Assembly (NCBI RefSeq): GCF_003112775.1
Contig: NZ_BFCH01000018.1
Coordinates: forward strand, 982,362-1,046,361
Length of the DNA stretch: 64,000 bases
Reading direction: 5' to 3'
DNA from: Mycobacterium montefiorense
Lineage (GTDB): Bacteria; Actinomycetota; Actinomycetes; Mycobacteriales; Mycobacteriaceae
The notes under the pieces were generated by a model that had not been told where the DNA came from, did no database searches, and saw only the letters and a program-made list of their open reading frames with translations. Shown here piece after piece: positions 26,543-34,185 of this stretch; the first letter of the stretch is position 1; each line of letters opens with the position of its first letter. A program made the translations under genes and the position numbers.

Positions 26543-27370
26543 CTACCAGACCCGGATCCAGTCGACCAGCATGTCCGCGGGATAGCTACCCGACCCGGGA
26601 TCCCTACCGCCGGAGCCGGCGACAGCGAGGTTGAACACCGGATACACGGTGTAGCCAGGGCCGTTGAACGGCCAATCCGGTAGCGAGCTGGCCGGCACAT
26701 CGAAGTACGGCTGGGCGCCGTCGGAATAGTCTTTCCAGAACCTGATGCCGGCCTCGTCCCACTGGCAGCGCCAGGTGTGCCAGGCGCTGTCGACCGCGAT
26801 GTTGTGCGTCTTCCACTCACCGCCGTTCGCTTTGGCGTGCACGGTGGTCGCCGAGGGCCAGCTGCCGTTGCCGTACCACTCCATGACATCGATCTCGCCC
26901 TGCTCCTCGTTGCCGAGCCAATAGGCGGGCCAGGCGCCGGGGGTCAGGCAGCTCATTTTGATTCGGGCTTCCCAAGTGTGACCCACGCCACCCCGCCACA
27001 GGCTTTGCACCTTGCCGCTGAAGTAGGTGGGGCCATCTTTCGCCGCCCGAAGGACGAGGTTGGAATTGCCGTCAACGAACACGTTGCGGCGATCGTCGCG
27101 GTACTGGCCGATGTGCTCGGGCAGCTCCCAGTACGTCGGGTCCTTGATCGTCTCGCGGGCTTTCGCGATTGCCCACTTCGACGCGTCGGGTGACGAGCCT
27201 GCCGGCCCATCGAATTCGTCCTGAAAAATGTAGCTTCCGGCCTGGCCACTGGGTGCGCCGGGCGGTGGGACCCGCCCTGGGAAGGCCTGGGCCGCAGGGA
27301 TGGGGAGCGCGGCCGCCAACACACCGACCCCTGTCGTCAGCATCATGCGGCGACGGTCCATCTCTGGCAT
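26543..27370 (-). CDS. GH16 beta-1,3-glucanase-type hydrolase, Rv0315-like, Tat signal
   Basis: 275 residues from ATG 27370 (another ATG at 27361). The N-terminus MDRRRMML with a following hydrophobic stretch is a twin-arginine signal. The mature domain is a GH16 jelly roll with the catalytic ExDxxE in GEIDVMEWYGNG (about E159, D161, E164). M. tuberculosis Rv0315 matches from the signal peptide to the C-terminal MLVDWIRVW-type ending. The expected reaction is endo-hydrolysis of beta-1,3-glucans; the substrate in this organism is unknown. Confidence 0.9.
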   Translation of the reverse strand: MPEMDRRRMMLTTGVGVLAAALPIPAAQAFPGRVPPPGAPSGQAGSYIFQDEFDGPAGSSPDASKWAIAKARETIKDPTYWELPEHIGQYRDDRRNVFVDGNSNLVLRAAKDGPTYFSGKVQSLWRGGVGHTWEARIKMSCLTPGAWPAYWLGNEEQGEIDVMEWYGNGSWPSATTVHAKANGGEWKTHNIAVDSAWHTWRCQWDEAGIRFWKDYSDGAQPYFDVPASSLPDWPFNGPGYTVYPVFNLAVAGSGGRDPGSGSYPADMLVDWIRVW

Positions 27371-27630
27371 AAGCAAGCGACGATAGCAGCCCCCGCCGTA
27401 CGGGGTCGAAACAGAAATTGTGTCGGTGGGCGTCGTTAACATTTGGATCGCCGCTCGGCCCAAAACCGACGGCAGCACGGTACAAGCTCGGAATTTGTCA
27501 TTAATTCACGGCCAATTCTCATGATCACGCTGGGTTTGGTCTCAGGATTGCCTGGGCATCCTGGACACGAACAGATAACACGTCCGTGATTTTGCGGCTG
27601 AGTCGGATGCTCTGAGAGGAGTTGACAATC

Positions 27631-27837
27631 ATGGCGAATGCATCAGGGTCGACGGTTATTTTCCTTCAGTCCCATCCGGCTTGGGTCGCCGCCCAGCGTC
27701 GTGAGCGTGAACGCGCCGAATCTATGCATCGTCACCCGTCATCTCGGGGGCGGCGCGCCGCTGCAGCGGTTGACCACGCAGTCGCCGCTGCTGGCCGTCA
27801 CTTCAAGGTCTACTCGGGCTCCGACACACCCGCTTAA
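27631..27837 (+). CDS. possible small basic protein
   Basis: 68 residues. A good GAGAGGAG site (27614-27621) lies 9 nt before ATG 27631, which is the main argument that this is real. The product is Arg/Ala/His-rich without membrane helix or known motif; high GC makes such frames easy to find by chance. A TTG at 27622 is also in frame. Confidence 0.35.
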   Translation: MANASGSTVIFLQSHPAWVAAQRRERERAESMHRHPSSRGRRAAAAVDHAVAAAGRHFKVYSGSDTPA

Positions 27838-28491
27838 GCTGTTTCCGGACCCGCCATCAGAGAATCGGTCCGCGCCGCAGTCCTATCACCAACCAATAAC
27901 CGGCACTCAAGCGAAATCCTGACCTTTTCGAAACTGCCTGACCGGCCTGTGCGCACCGACCTGCACCCGCGGTTCAATTAAAGTTTGCTAAGCGGTACTT
28001 CCCGCACGCGTTAGCCCGACTACGCGGTTGCCTTCATTCAGCCAAGCCGTTCGCGTCCCCTGCCCGAATTACTACAATTTGTCGTAGCCGACGGCGGGGC
28101 TCCCGATGCCGCATTTGGGCCCTCGGTCGTAGTTGGGGGAATGATCCAGAGCCTTTTCGTGGTTGTGGCCTTGGCGCTAGCGCTCCGACAACACCGCTGT
28201 GCCGCCCAAGCCGCGCGGAAATGTCACATGGTTCTGGCGACTCACCGGCGCCGGCCTAGTTCAAGCCGACAAAGCCGCAACCCGGTCCGGCACTGGTACC
28301 ACGGTCACTTACGAAGCGCTAGCTAGCTCAGCGAGGCCCGGTAATCATGGGCAACAGATACTGGCGCACATAGGCGCGGGATTGCCCGCATGCCCGCACA
28401 CCTGGGTACCAGGAGCGCCACGCCGCTGCGCGCGTGACACCGCGACGGCGACCCAATCATCCGGCCGCAATCCTCTCGGTGACCGAAACGG
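27838..28491. other. 654-bp stretch without a convincing gene
   Basis: Short frames exist on both strands, but none has a clear start, family motif or consistent extent. A frame near 28199-28400 reads VTWFWRLTGAGLVQADKAA and could be a relic of an exported protein. A CTAC-N8-GTAG symmetric site lies at 28072-28087. The region probably holds decayed sequence plus the 3' flank of the broken gntR gene. Confidence 0.5.
28072..28087. promoter_or_regulatory. CTAC-N8-GTAG symmetric site, BlaI/MecI-operator-like
   Basis: CTACAATTTGTCGTAG has outer arms CTAC/GTAG and inner ACA..TGT-like content, resembling operators of penicillinase repressors of the BlaI/MecI family. No blaI or blaR gene is beside it, so it may be an orphan or a chance match. 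Confidence 0.2.
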
Positions 28492-29185
28492 TCACGAGGC
28501 ATGGGTTTCGGATTCGGCACGCGTGTGCGATCCTAACGCCAGCACACCGTCACGGCCCTGCATGATGTGCTCGGCCATCAGGGAACCGGCGCGCTGGGCC
28601 TCGCCGTCGGCGATCGCGTCGCGGAGCATCCGATGGAACAGGTTGGAGCGCTCACTTTCAGCCCGGGTCTGATGCCGGAACACTTGATACACCAACGGAA
28701 TATCGACCGCGTGCACCAGCAGTGCGGACAATCGCCGATGCGCTGACCCCTTGATGAAAGGCGCTGTTGGCGGCCGTGATTCGGCACAATCCGGCATTCA
28801 GTGAGCCATTTGTCACGAGCTCGATCCCCGCGTCGAAGTCGGCGATCGCCGCGTTGAGTGCCGCGATGCCCTCGGCGTCCATCCGGGTTGCGGCGCGCTC
28901 GGCGGCCAGCGATTCGAGTCGGGCGCGCAGCTCGTACTGGTCGCGAACATCGGTCGCGGACATCGTCGCGACGACCGCGCCCCGGTTGCGCTCGATGACG
29001 ACCAGGCCATCGGCGGCCAAGGCCCGCAATGCCTCTCGCACCGGGGTGCGAGACAGGTCGAACATCTCGCCGATGCGCTGTTCAACGCGTCGCGAACCCG
29101 GCTCGAAATCACCCTCGGCGATCGCGCGCCGGATCAGCCGGTAAGCCAGGTCTGATCGGCCGTCGATCTCGGTCATCTCAGTCAT
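28492..29185 (-). pseudogene. GntR-family (FCD) transcriptional regulator, frameshifted
   Basis: From ATG 29185 the N-domain is a complete winged helix (LAYRLIRRAIAEGDFEPGSR, MFDLSRTPVREALRALAADGLV) followed by the first part of the FCD ligand domain. After ANSAFHQG the frame is lost; the rest (SAHRRLSALLVHAVD to the stop at 28492) continues in another frame. One extra base in the CCCC run at 28747-28750 explains it. Rejoined, the protein would be about 230 residues, normal for the family. The start overlaps the AhpD-like gene by 8 bp, so both are one operon. It may be a true mutation or a sequencing error. Confidence 0.8.
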
Positions 29186-29819
29186 CCCCCGCGGTAGCGG
29201 CGCCGATGTCCAGCACACCGCCACCCTCGGGGTCGTCGACCTCCACGATCGGATCGTCGACGTCGTCGAACTCCAGGCGCAGCGCCCGCGACATGATCGC
29301 GTGCATGACGTACATGGTGGTGGTGTAGGTGAATTCGAGGATCTCGGTGTCAGTGAACACTTCCCGCAGTTGGGTGAACAACTGCTCGGGCACCCGGCCA
29401 TGTTGGCCCGCAAGGCAATCCGCGTAGGCCAGCAGCAACCGTTCGGTGTGATCGAAACAATCGGCGGTCTCCCACGACGGTATCGCCGCGATCTTCCCCT
29501 CGGACAACCCCGCGGACCGGCACGCCTTGCAATGCTGGGAGTAGACGAACTGGCTGCCGACCACCCAGCCCGCCCGGATCTGACCGAGCTCACGGTGATC
29601 GGGCCGGATGCTCACTTCTTGGCGGTACAGGCGAAAGCCACGAACAGCATGGCGCAGGGCGGCGGGGGACTGGGCCATCACCGTCCACCAGTTCCCAGGT
29701 GTTCCACCGACGGTGCCCGGTTCGGTCACCGGATCACGATCGCCGAACATGAAGTCGTACATCTTCAACGTGAATTCGTCGTTGACCTCACTCCTGGGAA
29801 CAGGATTCAGGCGTGGCAT
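29178..29819 (-). CDS. carboxymuconolactone decarboxylase/AhpD-like protein
   Basis: 213 residues from ATG 29819, with GAGAGGAT upstream. The helical AhpD core contains FVYSQHCKACRSAGLSEGKIAAI, with the CxxC pair of AhpD-type peroxidases, although the usual downstream His is not evident. Members act as alkylhydroperoxidases or as decarboxylase-like enzymes in aromatic degradation. It is co-transcribed with the frameshifted GntR regulator and has a perfect palindrome in its leader, suggesting induction by a small molecule. Confidence 0.8.
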   Translation of the reverse strand: MPRLNPVPRSEVNDEFTLKMYDFMFGDRDPVTEPGTVGGTPGNWWTVMAQSPAALRHAVRGFRLYRQEVSIRPDHRELGQIRAGWVVGSQFVYSQHCKACRSAGLSEGKIAAIPSWETADCFDHTERLLLAYADCLAGQHGRVPEQLFTQLREVFTDTEILEFTYTTTMYVMHAIMSRALRLEFDDVDDPIVEVDDPEGGGVLDIGAATAGDD

Positions 29820-29837
29820 TGCGGATCCTCTCGAGAA

Positions 29838-29854
29838 GAATGCAGATTGCATTC
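29838..29854. promoter_or_regulatory. perfect palindrome GAATGCA-GAT-TGCATTC, probable GntR operator
   Basis: 7-bp perfect arms with a 3-nt spacer, 19 bp before the start codon of the AhpD-like gene. Placement next to the ribosome site fits repression of the AhpD-gntR operon by its own GntR/FCD product. Confidence 0.55.
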
Positions 29855-30107
29855 AATCCCAGCCCTATCCACGACGTCAATGCAGTTCGAGGTCCAACTA
29901 TGGCGTGCATTGCGCACAGTCCGGTGAAACCATGTGCTGTGGAAATCGAGTGTGCGCCGCGGGCGTAATTTGAGCCCCGACTCCCGCCGTAGCCCGCACA
30001 CTCAAAGCTGAAACGGCACAATCAAACGCGCCGCCGAGGTCCCCGGGTTCCGCGTAGCCTTTTGCCAAAGCTGGCAAGAGCGCGACAACGGATCGGCGGT
30101 TGACCCC

Positions 30108-30896
30108 ATGAACGATGGCGGTGCGGAAACCCTCGAGTATCTCCGCAGCACTGGACGGATTGCCATGGCGCACAGGGGATTCACCTCGTTCAGGTTTCCC
30201 ATGAACAGCATGGGCGCATTTCACGAGGCGGCAAAGCTGGGATTTCGCTACATCGAGACGGACGTACGCGCCACCCGCGACGGAGTGGCGGTGATCCTGC
30301 ACGACCGTCAGCTGCCCGCCCAGTCGGAGCTGCCGGGCACGATCGACCAACTTGCTTGGCCGGATGTCCGCACGGCGGATCTGGGTGCGGGGGAGTCTAT
30401 CCCGACGCTGGAGGAACTCCTGGTCGAACTGCCGACGATGCGGATCAACATCGATATCAAGGCCGAGTCGGCCGTCGAACCGACCGTCGAGGTGATCGAG
30501 CGGTTGAACGCGCATGACCGGGTGTTGGTGACAGCCTTCTCCGACCGGCGTCGCCGCCGCGCACTGCGCTTGCTGTCCAAACGCGTCGCCACTTCGGCGG
30601 GCACCGTCGTGTTCCTGGCGCTGGTAGCGGCGAAAACGCCGGCCAGCCGGGCATACGCCTGGCGGATGTTGCACGACAGTGACTGCCTGCAACTACCGCC
30701 GCGGCTCGGACGCCTACCGGTGATCACGCCCGCGCTGGTGCGGGCTGCCCACGCCTCGGGGCGCCAGGTGCACGCGTGGACGGTCGACGACCCGACCGCG
30801 ATGCGGACGCTGCTCGACATCGGCGTGGACGGGATCATTACCGATCGCGCCGACCTACTACGCGACGTGCTCGTCGCCCGTGACGAATGGCTCTAG
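30108..30896 (+). CDS. glycerophosphodiester phosphodiesterase, GlpQ2-like
   Basis: 262 residues, GDPD TIM-barrel. The catalytic elements are visible: AHRGF near residue 21, YIETDVRATRDGVAVILHD (Glu, Asp and His of the metal site) and INIDIKAE. The C-terminus has the HAWTVDDPTAMRTLLDIGVDGIITD pattern of the family. It hydrolyses glycerophosphodiesters to glycerol-3-phosphate and an alcohol. No signal peptide, so probably cytosolic. Its stop TAG abuts the stop of the convergent cutinase gene. Confidence 0.9.
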   Translation: MNDGGAETLEYLRSTGRIAMAHRGFTSFRFPMNSMGAFHEAAKLGFRYIETDVRATRDGVAVILHDRQLPAQSELPGTIDQLAWPDVRTADLGAGESIPTLEELLVELPTMRINIDIKAESAVEPTVEVIERLNAHDRVLVTAFSDRRRRRALRLLSKRVATSAGTVVFLALVAAKTPASRAYAWRMLHDSDCLQLPPRLGRLPVITPALVRAAHASGRQVHAWTVDDPTAMRTLLDIGVDGIITDRADLLRDVLVARDEWL

Positions 30897-31589
30897 CTAG
30901 AGCTTGCTCGCCGCGAAGTCGGCGGCCTGATTGGCCATGCCCGCGTCGATGTAGGCACCGGCGAGATGCGCAGGCCAGTTTTCCTTCCAGGTGTTCGGGT
31001 CGGCCGGATTGCAGATCGGGTCCGCGCCGTGACACAAGTCGATGGTCCGGTCGTTGTAGGTCGGATTGAAGTTCGTAATCGGACCCACCCATTGGCTCCC
31101 GTTGCCGAACAACGCGACGGCGGCGATGTGCTGATCCATGCCCGGCGGCAGGGGGCTGTCGAAGCCGAACGCGCCGATGGGCGCGGCAAGCACCACGTCG
31201 GTGACGGCGGCGCCAAGTGAGTAACCGCCCAACACCAGCCGGGTGTCCGGGCAGTTGTTGGCCATGTCCTGGATGTGATGGCTCATGTCGTTGGCACCGA
31301 CGTCGACCTGGGTGTCGGCGGGGTACTTCACGGCGTACGAGCTGAAACTCTTATTGCCGACCTTGGATTGCAGATTATTGATGAATGCGTTGCCGAGTTG
31401 CCCCGGGCCCGGCGATTCATTTCGGCCACGGGCGAAAACCACCTGGACCTGAGGACAGCTAGCCGCCGCCGATGGCGCCGACCATTGCGACCCAAACGGC
31501 AGTGCCGCGGGCGCCAACATCAGTGCACCCGCGATCACGACCGCAGCCAGGCACACACCAACCGATTTACACATGAGTAGAACGCGCAC
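30897..31589 (-). CDS. cutinase-like protein (Culp), exported
   Basis: 230 residues from GTG 31589. TAACAT ends 6 nt before this GTG, so a leaderless start is likely; ATG 31574 is an alternative. A signal peptide (cleavage about residue 43) precedes a cutinase domain with VFARGRNES, the nucleophile motif GGYSLGAA (Ser about 124), and the later GADPICN segment with the catalytic Asp. Mycobacterial Culps are esterases or lipases of the cell envelope. One of three in this window. Confidence 0.88.
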   Translation of the reverse strand: MRVLLMCKSVGVCLAAVVIAGALMLAPAALPFGSQWSAPSAAASCPQVQVVFARGRNESPGPGQLGNAFINNLQSKVGNKSFSSYAVKYPADTQVDVGANDMSHHIQDMANNCPDTRLVLGGYSLGAAVTDVVLAAPIGAFGFDSPLPPGMDQHIAAVALFGNGSQWVGPITNFNPTYNDRTIDLCHGADPICNPADPNTWKENWPAHLAGAYIDAGMANQAADFAASKL

Positions 31590-31595
31590 AGCACG

Positions 31596-31601
31596 ATGTT
31601 A
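31596..31601 (-). promoter_or_regulatory. -10 hexamer of a leaderless promoter
   Basis: TAACAT on the minus strand, 6 nt before the GTG at 31589; supports the longer start of the cutinase gene. Confidence 0.5.
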
Positions 31602-31687
31602 AATCGAATCCGTCTCCGCCGCTGGGCTGGGTGAACTCCGATCCCGACGGACCCCGACCACGATGTCGGCCACAGCACGCCGACCGA

Positions 31688-31693
31688 TAGGTT
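31688..31693 (+). promoter_or_regulatory. -10 hexamer of a probable leaderless promoter
   Basis: TAGGTT ends 6 nt before the ATG at 31700; no ribosome-binding site is seen. Confidence 0.45.
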
Positions 31694-31699
31694 CAGCCC

Positions 31700-32383
31700 A
31701 TGAGCCACACCGACGCGAGTGCACCCGAGCGCCTATTCGCGCTGGCCGAACGGGTGACGGGTTTCATGCCGGACGACGAGGGGCGCGCGCTGTACGACGC
31801 GGCGCTGCGATACCTCAACGGCGGTGTCGGTGTCGAGATCGGTACCTATTGCGGCAAGTCGACCCTGCTGCTCGGCGCAGCGGCGCAACAGACGGCCGGA
31901 GTGCTGTTCACGATCGACCACCACCATGGCTCCGAGGAACATCAGGCCGGCTGGGACTACCACGACGCCTCGATGGTCGACGAGGTGACCGGATTGTTCG
32001 ACACGCTGCCGACGTTTCGACGCACCCTGGACGCCGCCGGGCTGGACGACCACGTGGTGGCGGTCGTGGGTAAGTCACCGATCGTGGCCCGCGGTTGGGG
32101 GTCACCGCTGCAGTTCTTGTTCATCGACGGCGGCCACTCCGAGGCCGCGGCCACCGAGGACTTCAACGGCTGGGCGAAATGGGTGAACGTCGGCGGGGCA
32201 CTGGTCATCCATGACGTATTCCCCGACCCGAAGGACGGCGGGCGTCCGCCGTATTACATCTATTGCCGCGCACTAGATTCCGGTCAGTTCCGGGAGATCT
32301 CCGCACTTGGGTCGCTGCGGGTGCTCGAACGCACCAACGGTCGGGTCGGCGAGCCGATCGAGGTCATCGACCGGGCCCGGTAA
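31700..32383 (+). CDS. class I SAM-dependent methyltransferase (Methyltransf_24/CmcI-like)
   Basis: 227 residues. VEIGTYCGKSTLLLG is the SAM-binding loop of the O-methyltransferase-3/CmcI-like branch; FTIDHHHGSEEHQ, FLFIDGGHSEAAATEDF and LVIHDVFPD supply the acidic and His residues of the metal-type active site. Related proteins sit in polysaccharide and glycolipid gene clusters. Its last 20 bp overlap the 3' end of the convergent toroid gene, which ties it to that cassette. Confidence 0.8.
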   Translation: MSHTDASAPERLFALAERVTGFMPDDEGRALYDAALRYLNGGVGVEIGTYCGKSTLLLGAAAQQTAGVLFTIDHHHGSEEHQAGWDYHDASMVDEVTGLFDTLPTFRRTLDAAGLDDHVVAVVGKSPIVARGWGSPLQFLFIDGGHSEAAATEDFNGWAKWVNVGGALVIHDVFPDPKDGGRPPYYIYCRALDSGQFREISALGSLRVLERTNGRVGEPIEVIDRAR

Positions 32384-33440
32384 CCACACACTCACAATCG
32401 AAGTCGGTCTGCAGACCCAGCGGCAGACCATGGGCGCGGAAGATCCCCGCGCCCGCGGTGGTGTCCGACAGCGCGTCGGCCGCCAGGATCACCGCCGCAC
32501 CGGTCCACGCGGTGCGCTCTTCGGGCCACCGCTTGCCGTCGGCGAATACCAGACCGGTCCAATACGAACCGTCTTCTTCGCGCAAGTGCTGCATCGCCGT
32601 GAATTGCTTGTGCGCCGCGGAGCGTTGCCCGATGGCTTCGAGCGCCATGACCAGCTCGCAGGTTTCGGCGCCGGTCACCCAAGGCCGGTCGGCCACGCAG
32701 CGAATGCCGAGACCGTCGACTACAAAGTCGTCCCAGCGCTGCTTGATTCGTGCTACAGCGGCCGGGCCCCGCAGCGCACTACCGAGGATGGGGTAGTACC
32801 AATCCATCGAGTAGCGGTCCTTTTCGGTGAACGCCTCCGGATGCGCGACCAGCGCATGCCCCAACCGCCCCAATGCCAGCTCCCACTCAGGCTGCGGGTC
32901 GTCCAGCAGGGCAGCCAGCGCAAGCGCACACCGGATGCTGTGGTACACACTGGCGCAACCTGTGAGCAGGGCTTCGCGTACTGGCCCGGATCCGCTTCGA
33001 GCCCAACAGATCTCACCGTAGCCAATCTGCAGATCGATGACGAAGTCGATCGCCTTGTGGACCGTCGGCCACATGGATGCGGCGAATGATTCGTCACGGG
33101 TGACCGACACGTAATGCCAGACACCCGTGGCGATGTAGGCGCAGAAATTGCTGTCGCTGTTGGCGTCTTCGATTGTCCCTGCCCGGAACTGAAGGGGCCA
33201 GGAGCCGTCGGACCGCTGAGTGCGACGGCTCCACTCATATGCAGCCCGGGCCGGTTCCAGCAGTCCGGCAGCGGTGAGCGCCATTGCCGATTCCACGTGA
33301 TCCCACGGGTCGGTGTGTCCGCCGTGAAACCAGGGGATGGCACCCGATGATTCCTGCTCGGCGGCGATGGACAGGGCTGTCTGGCGACACTGCTCCGGAC
33401 TGAAGACACCCGGGACTGCCGGCGCGTTAAATCGACGCAA
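32364..33440 (-). CDS. alpha/alpha-toroid protein, prenyltransferase/terpene cyclase-like, function unknown
   Basis: About 358 residues. The start is uncertain: TTG 33440 is taken because it overlaps the preceding methyltransferase stop by 14 bp; the frame is open further upstream inside that gene. The protein is helical with repeats carrying aromatic-acidic motifs, notably RSDGSWPLQF and REEDGSYWTGLVF, which resemble the QW-type repeats of squalene/prenyl cyclases, plus HTDPWDHVESAMAL. The DxDD motif of class II cyclases is absent. It may bind or modify a lipid or glycan; enzymatic activity is unproven. Confidence 0.65.
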   Translation of the reverse strand: MRRFNAPAVPGVFSPEQCRQTALSIAAEQESSGAIPWFHGGHTDPWDHVESAMALTAAGLLEPARAAYEWSRRTQRSDGSWPLQFRAGTIEDANSDSNFCAYIATGVWHYVSVTRDESFAASMWPTVHKAIDFVIDLQIGYGEICWARSGSGPVREALLTGCASVYHSIRCALALAALLDDPQPEWELALGRLGHALVAHPEAFTEKDRYSMDWYYPILGSALRGPAAVARIKQRWDDFVVDGLGIRCVADRPWVTGAETCELVMALEAIGQRSAAHKQFTAMQHLREEDGSYWTGLVFADGKRWPEERTAWTGAAVILAADALSDTTAGAGIFRAHGLPLGLQTDFDCECVVTGPGR

Positions 33441-34185
33441 CTGAATACCCCGGGGTGGCTTCGACTTCCGCTGGCTGCGGCTTGGTGAAATACATCGCCA
33501 CGCTCTTGCCCACGAGAGGATTGAGCACCGACTCCGCGATCCGGGTGAGGTTCGGCCGCTGCATGAGATCCCACACCAGGAGTTTATGGTAGGCCGTGAC
33601 CGCGGGGTGCTCGGTATTCTCAACCCCGACAGCGCACTTCAGCCACCAGAACGGCGAATGCAGTGCATGCGCATGATGGGAATGCGTCAAGTCCATGCCG
33701 CTATCGGCGATCTTGTCCCGCAGTTCGCTGGCCCGGTAGATGCGGATGTGGCCGCCCAGGTTGGCGTGATACTCGTCGGACAGTAGCCAACAGACTTGTT
33801 CGGGAAGCCACCGCGGCACACTGACCGCCAGCATGCCACCGACTTTGAGTACCCGGATCAGCTCCACGATCGCCTCGTCGTCTTGCGTGATGTGTTCCAG
33901 GATTTCGGATGCGATGACACAGTCGAATGTCTGGTCCGGGTAGGGCAATTTCAACGCATCACCGACGACCGTCTGCGCTGATGCCGCGGCGGGCGCCTCG
34001 CCGCCTTCGGCCATCGCTTTCAGAATGGCGTCCACAGACTGCAATTCGTCTTCGTCGCGGTCGAACGCGATGACGTCGGCACCGCGGCGGTATGCCTCGA
34101 ATGCATGCCGGCCGGCTCCGCAACCCACGTCGATGACCTTGCTGGTGGGCCCGATCCCCAGCCGATCGAAATCGACTGTCAGCAT
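33427..34185 (-). CDS. class I SAM-dependent methyltransferase
   Basis: 252 residues. VIDVGCGAGRHAFEAYRRGADVIAFDRD is the SAM-binding motif I region, with FDCVIASEILEHI and LRVLKVGGMLAVSVPRW as later motifs of UbiE/Methyltransf_11-type enzymes. It overlaps the glycosyltransferase upstream by 7 bp and the toroid gene downstream by 14 bp, so translation is coupled. It probably methylates a sugar or lipid made by this cassette; the acceptor is unknown. Confidence 0.85.
   Translation of the reverse strand: MLTVDFDRLGIGPTSKVIDVGCGAGRHAFEAYRRGADVIAFDRDEDELQSVDAILKAMAEGGEAPAAASAQTVVGDALKLPYPDQTFDCVIASEILEHITQDDEAIVELIRVLKVGGMLAVSVPRWLPEQVCWLLSDEYHANLGGHIRIYRASELRDKIADSGMDLTHSHHAHALHSPFWWLKCAVGVENTEHPAVTAYHKLLVWDLMQRPNLTRIAESVLNPLVGKSVAMYFTKPQPAEVEATPGYSVASI

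Noticed and set aside
28141..28326. 61-codon frame with a hydrophobic start after a GGGGGA site
   Set aside because: The hydrophobic part is short and the rest is Arg/His-rich without motif; probably chance in decayed sequence.
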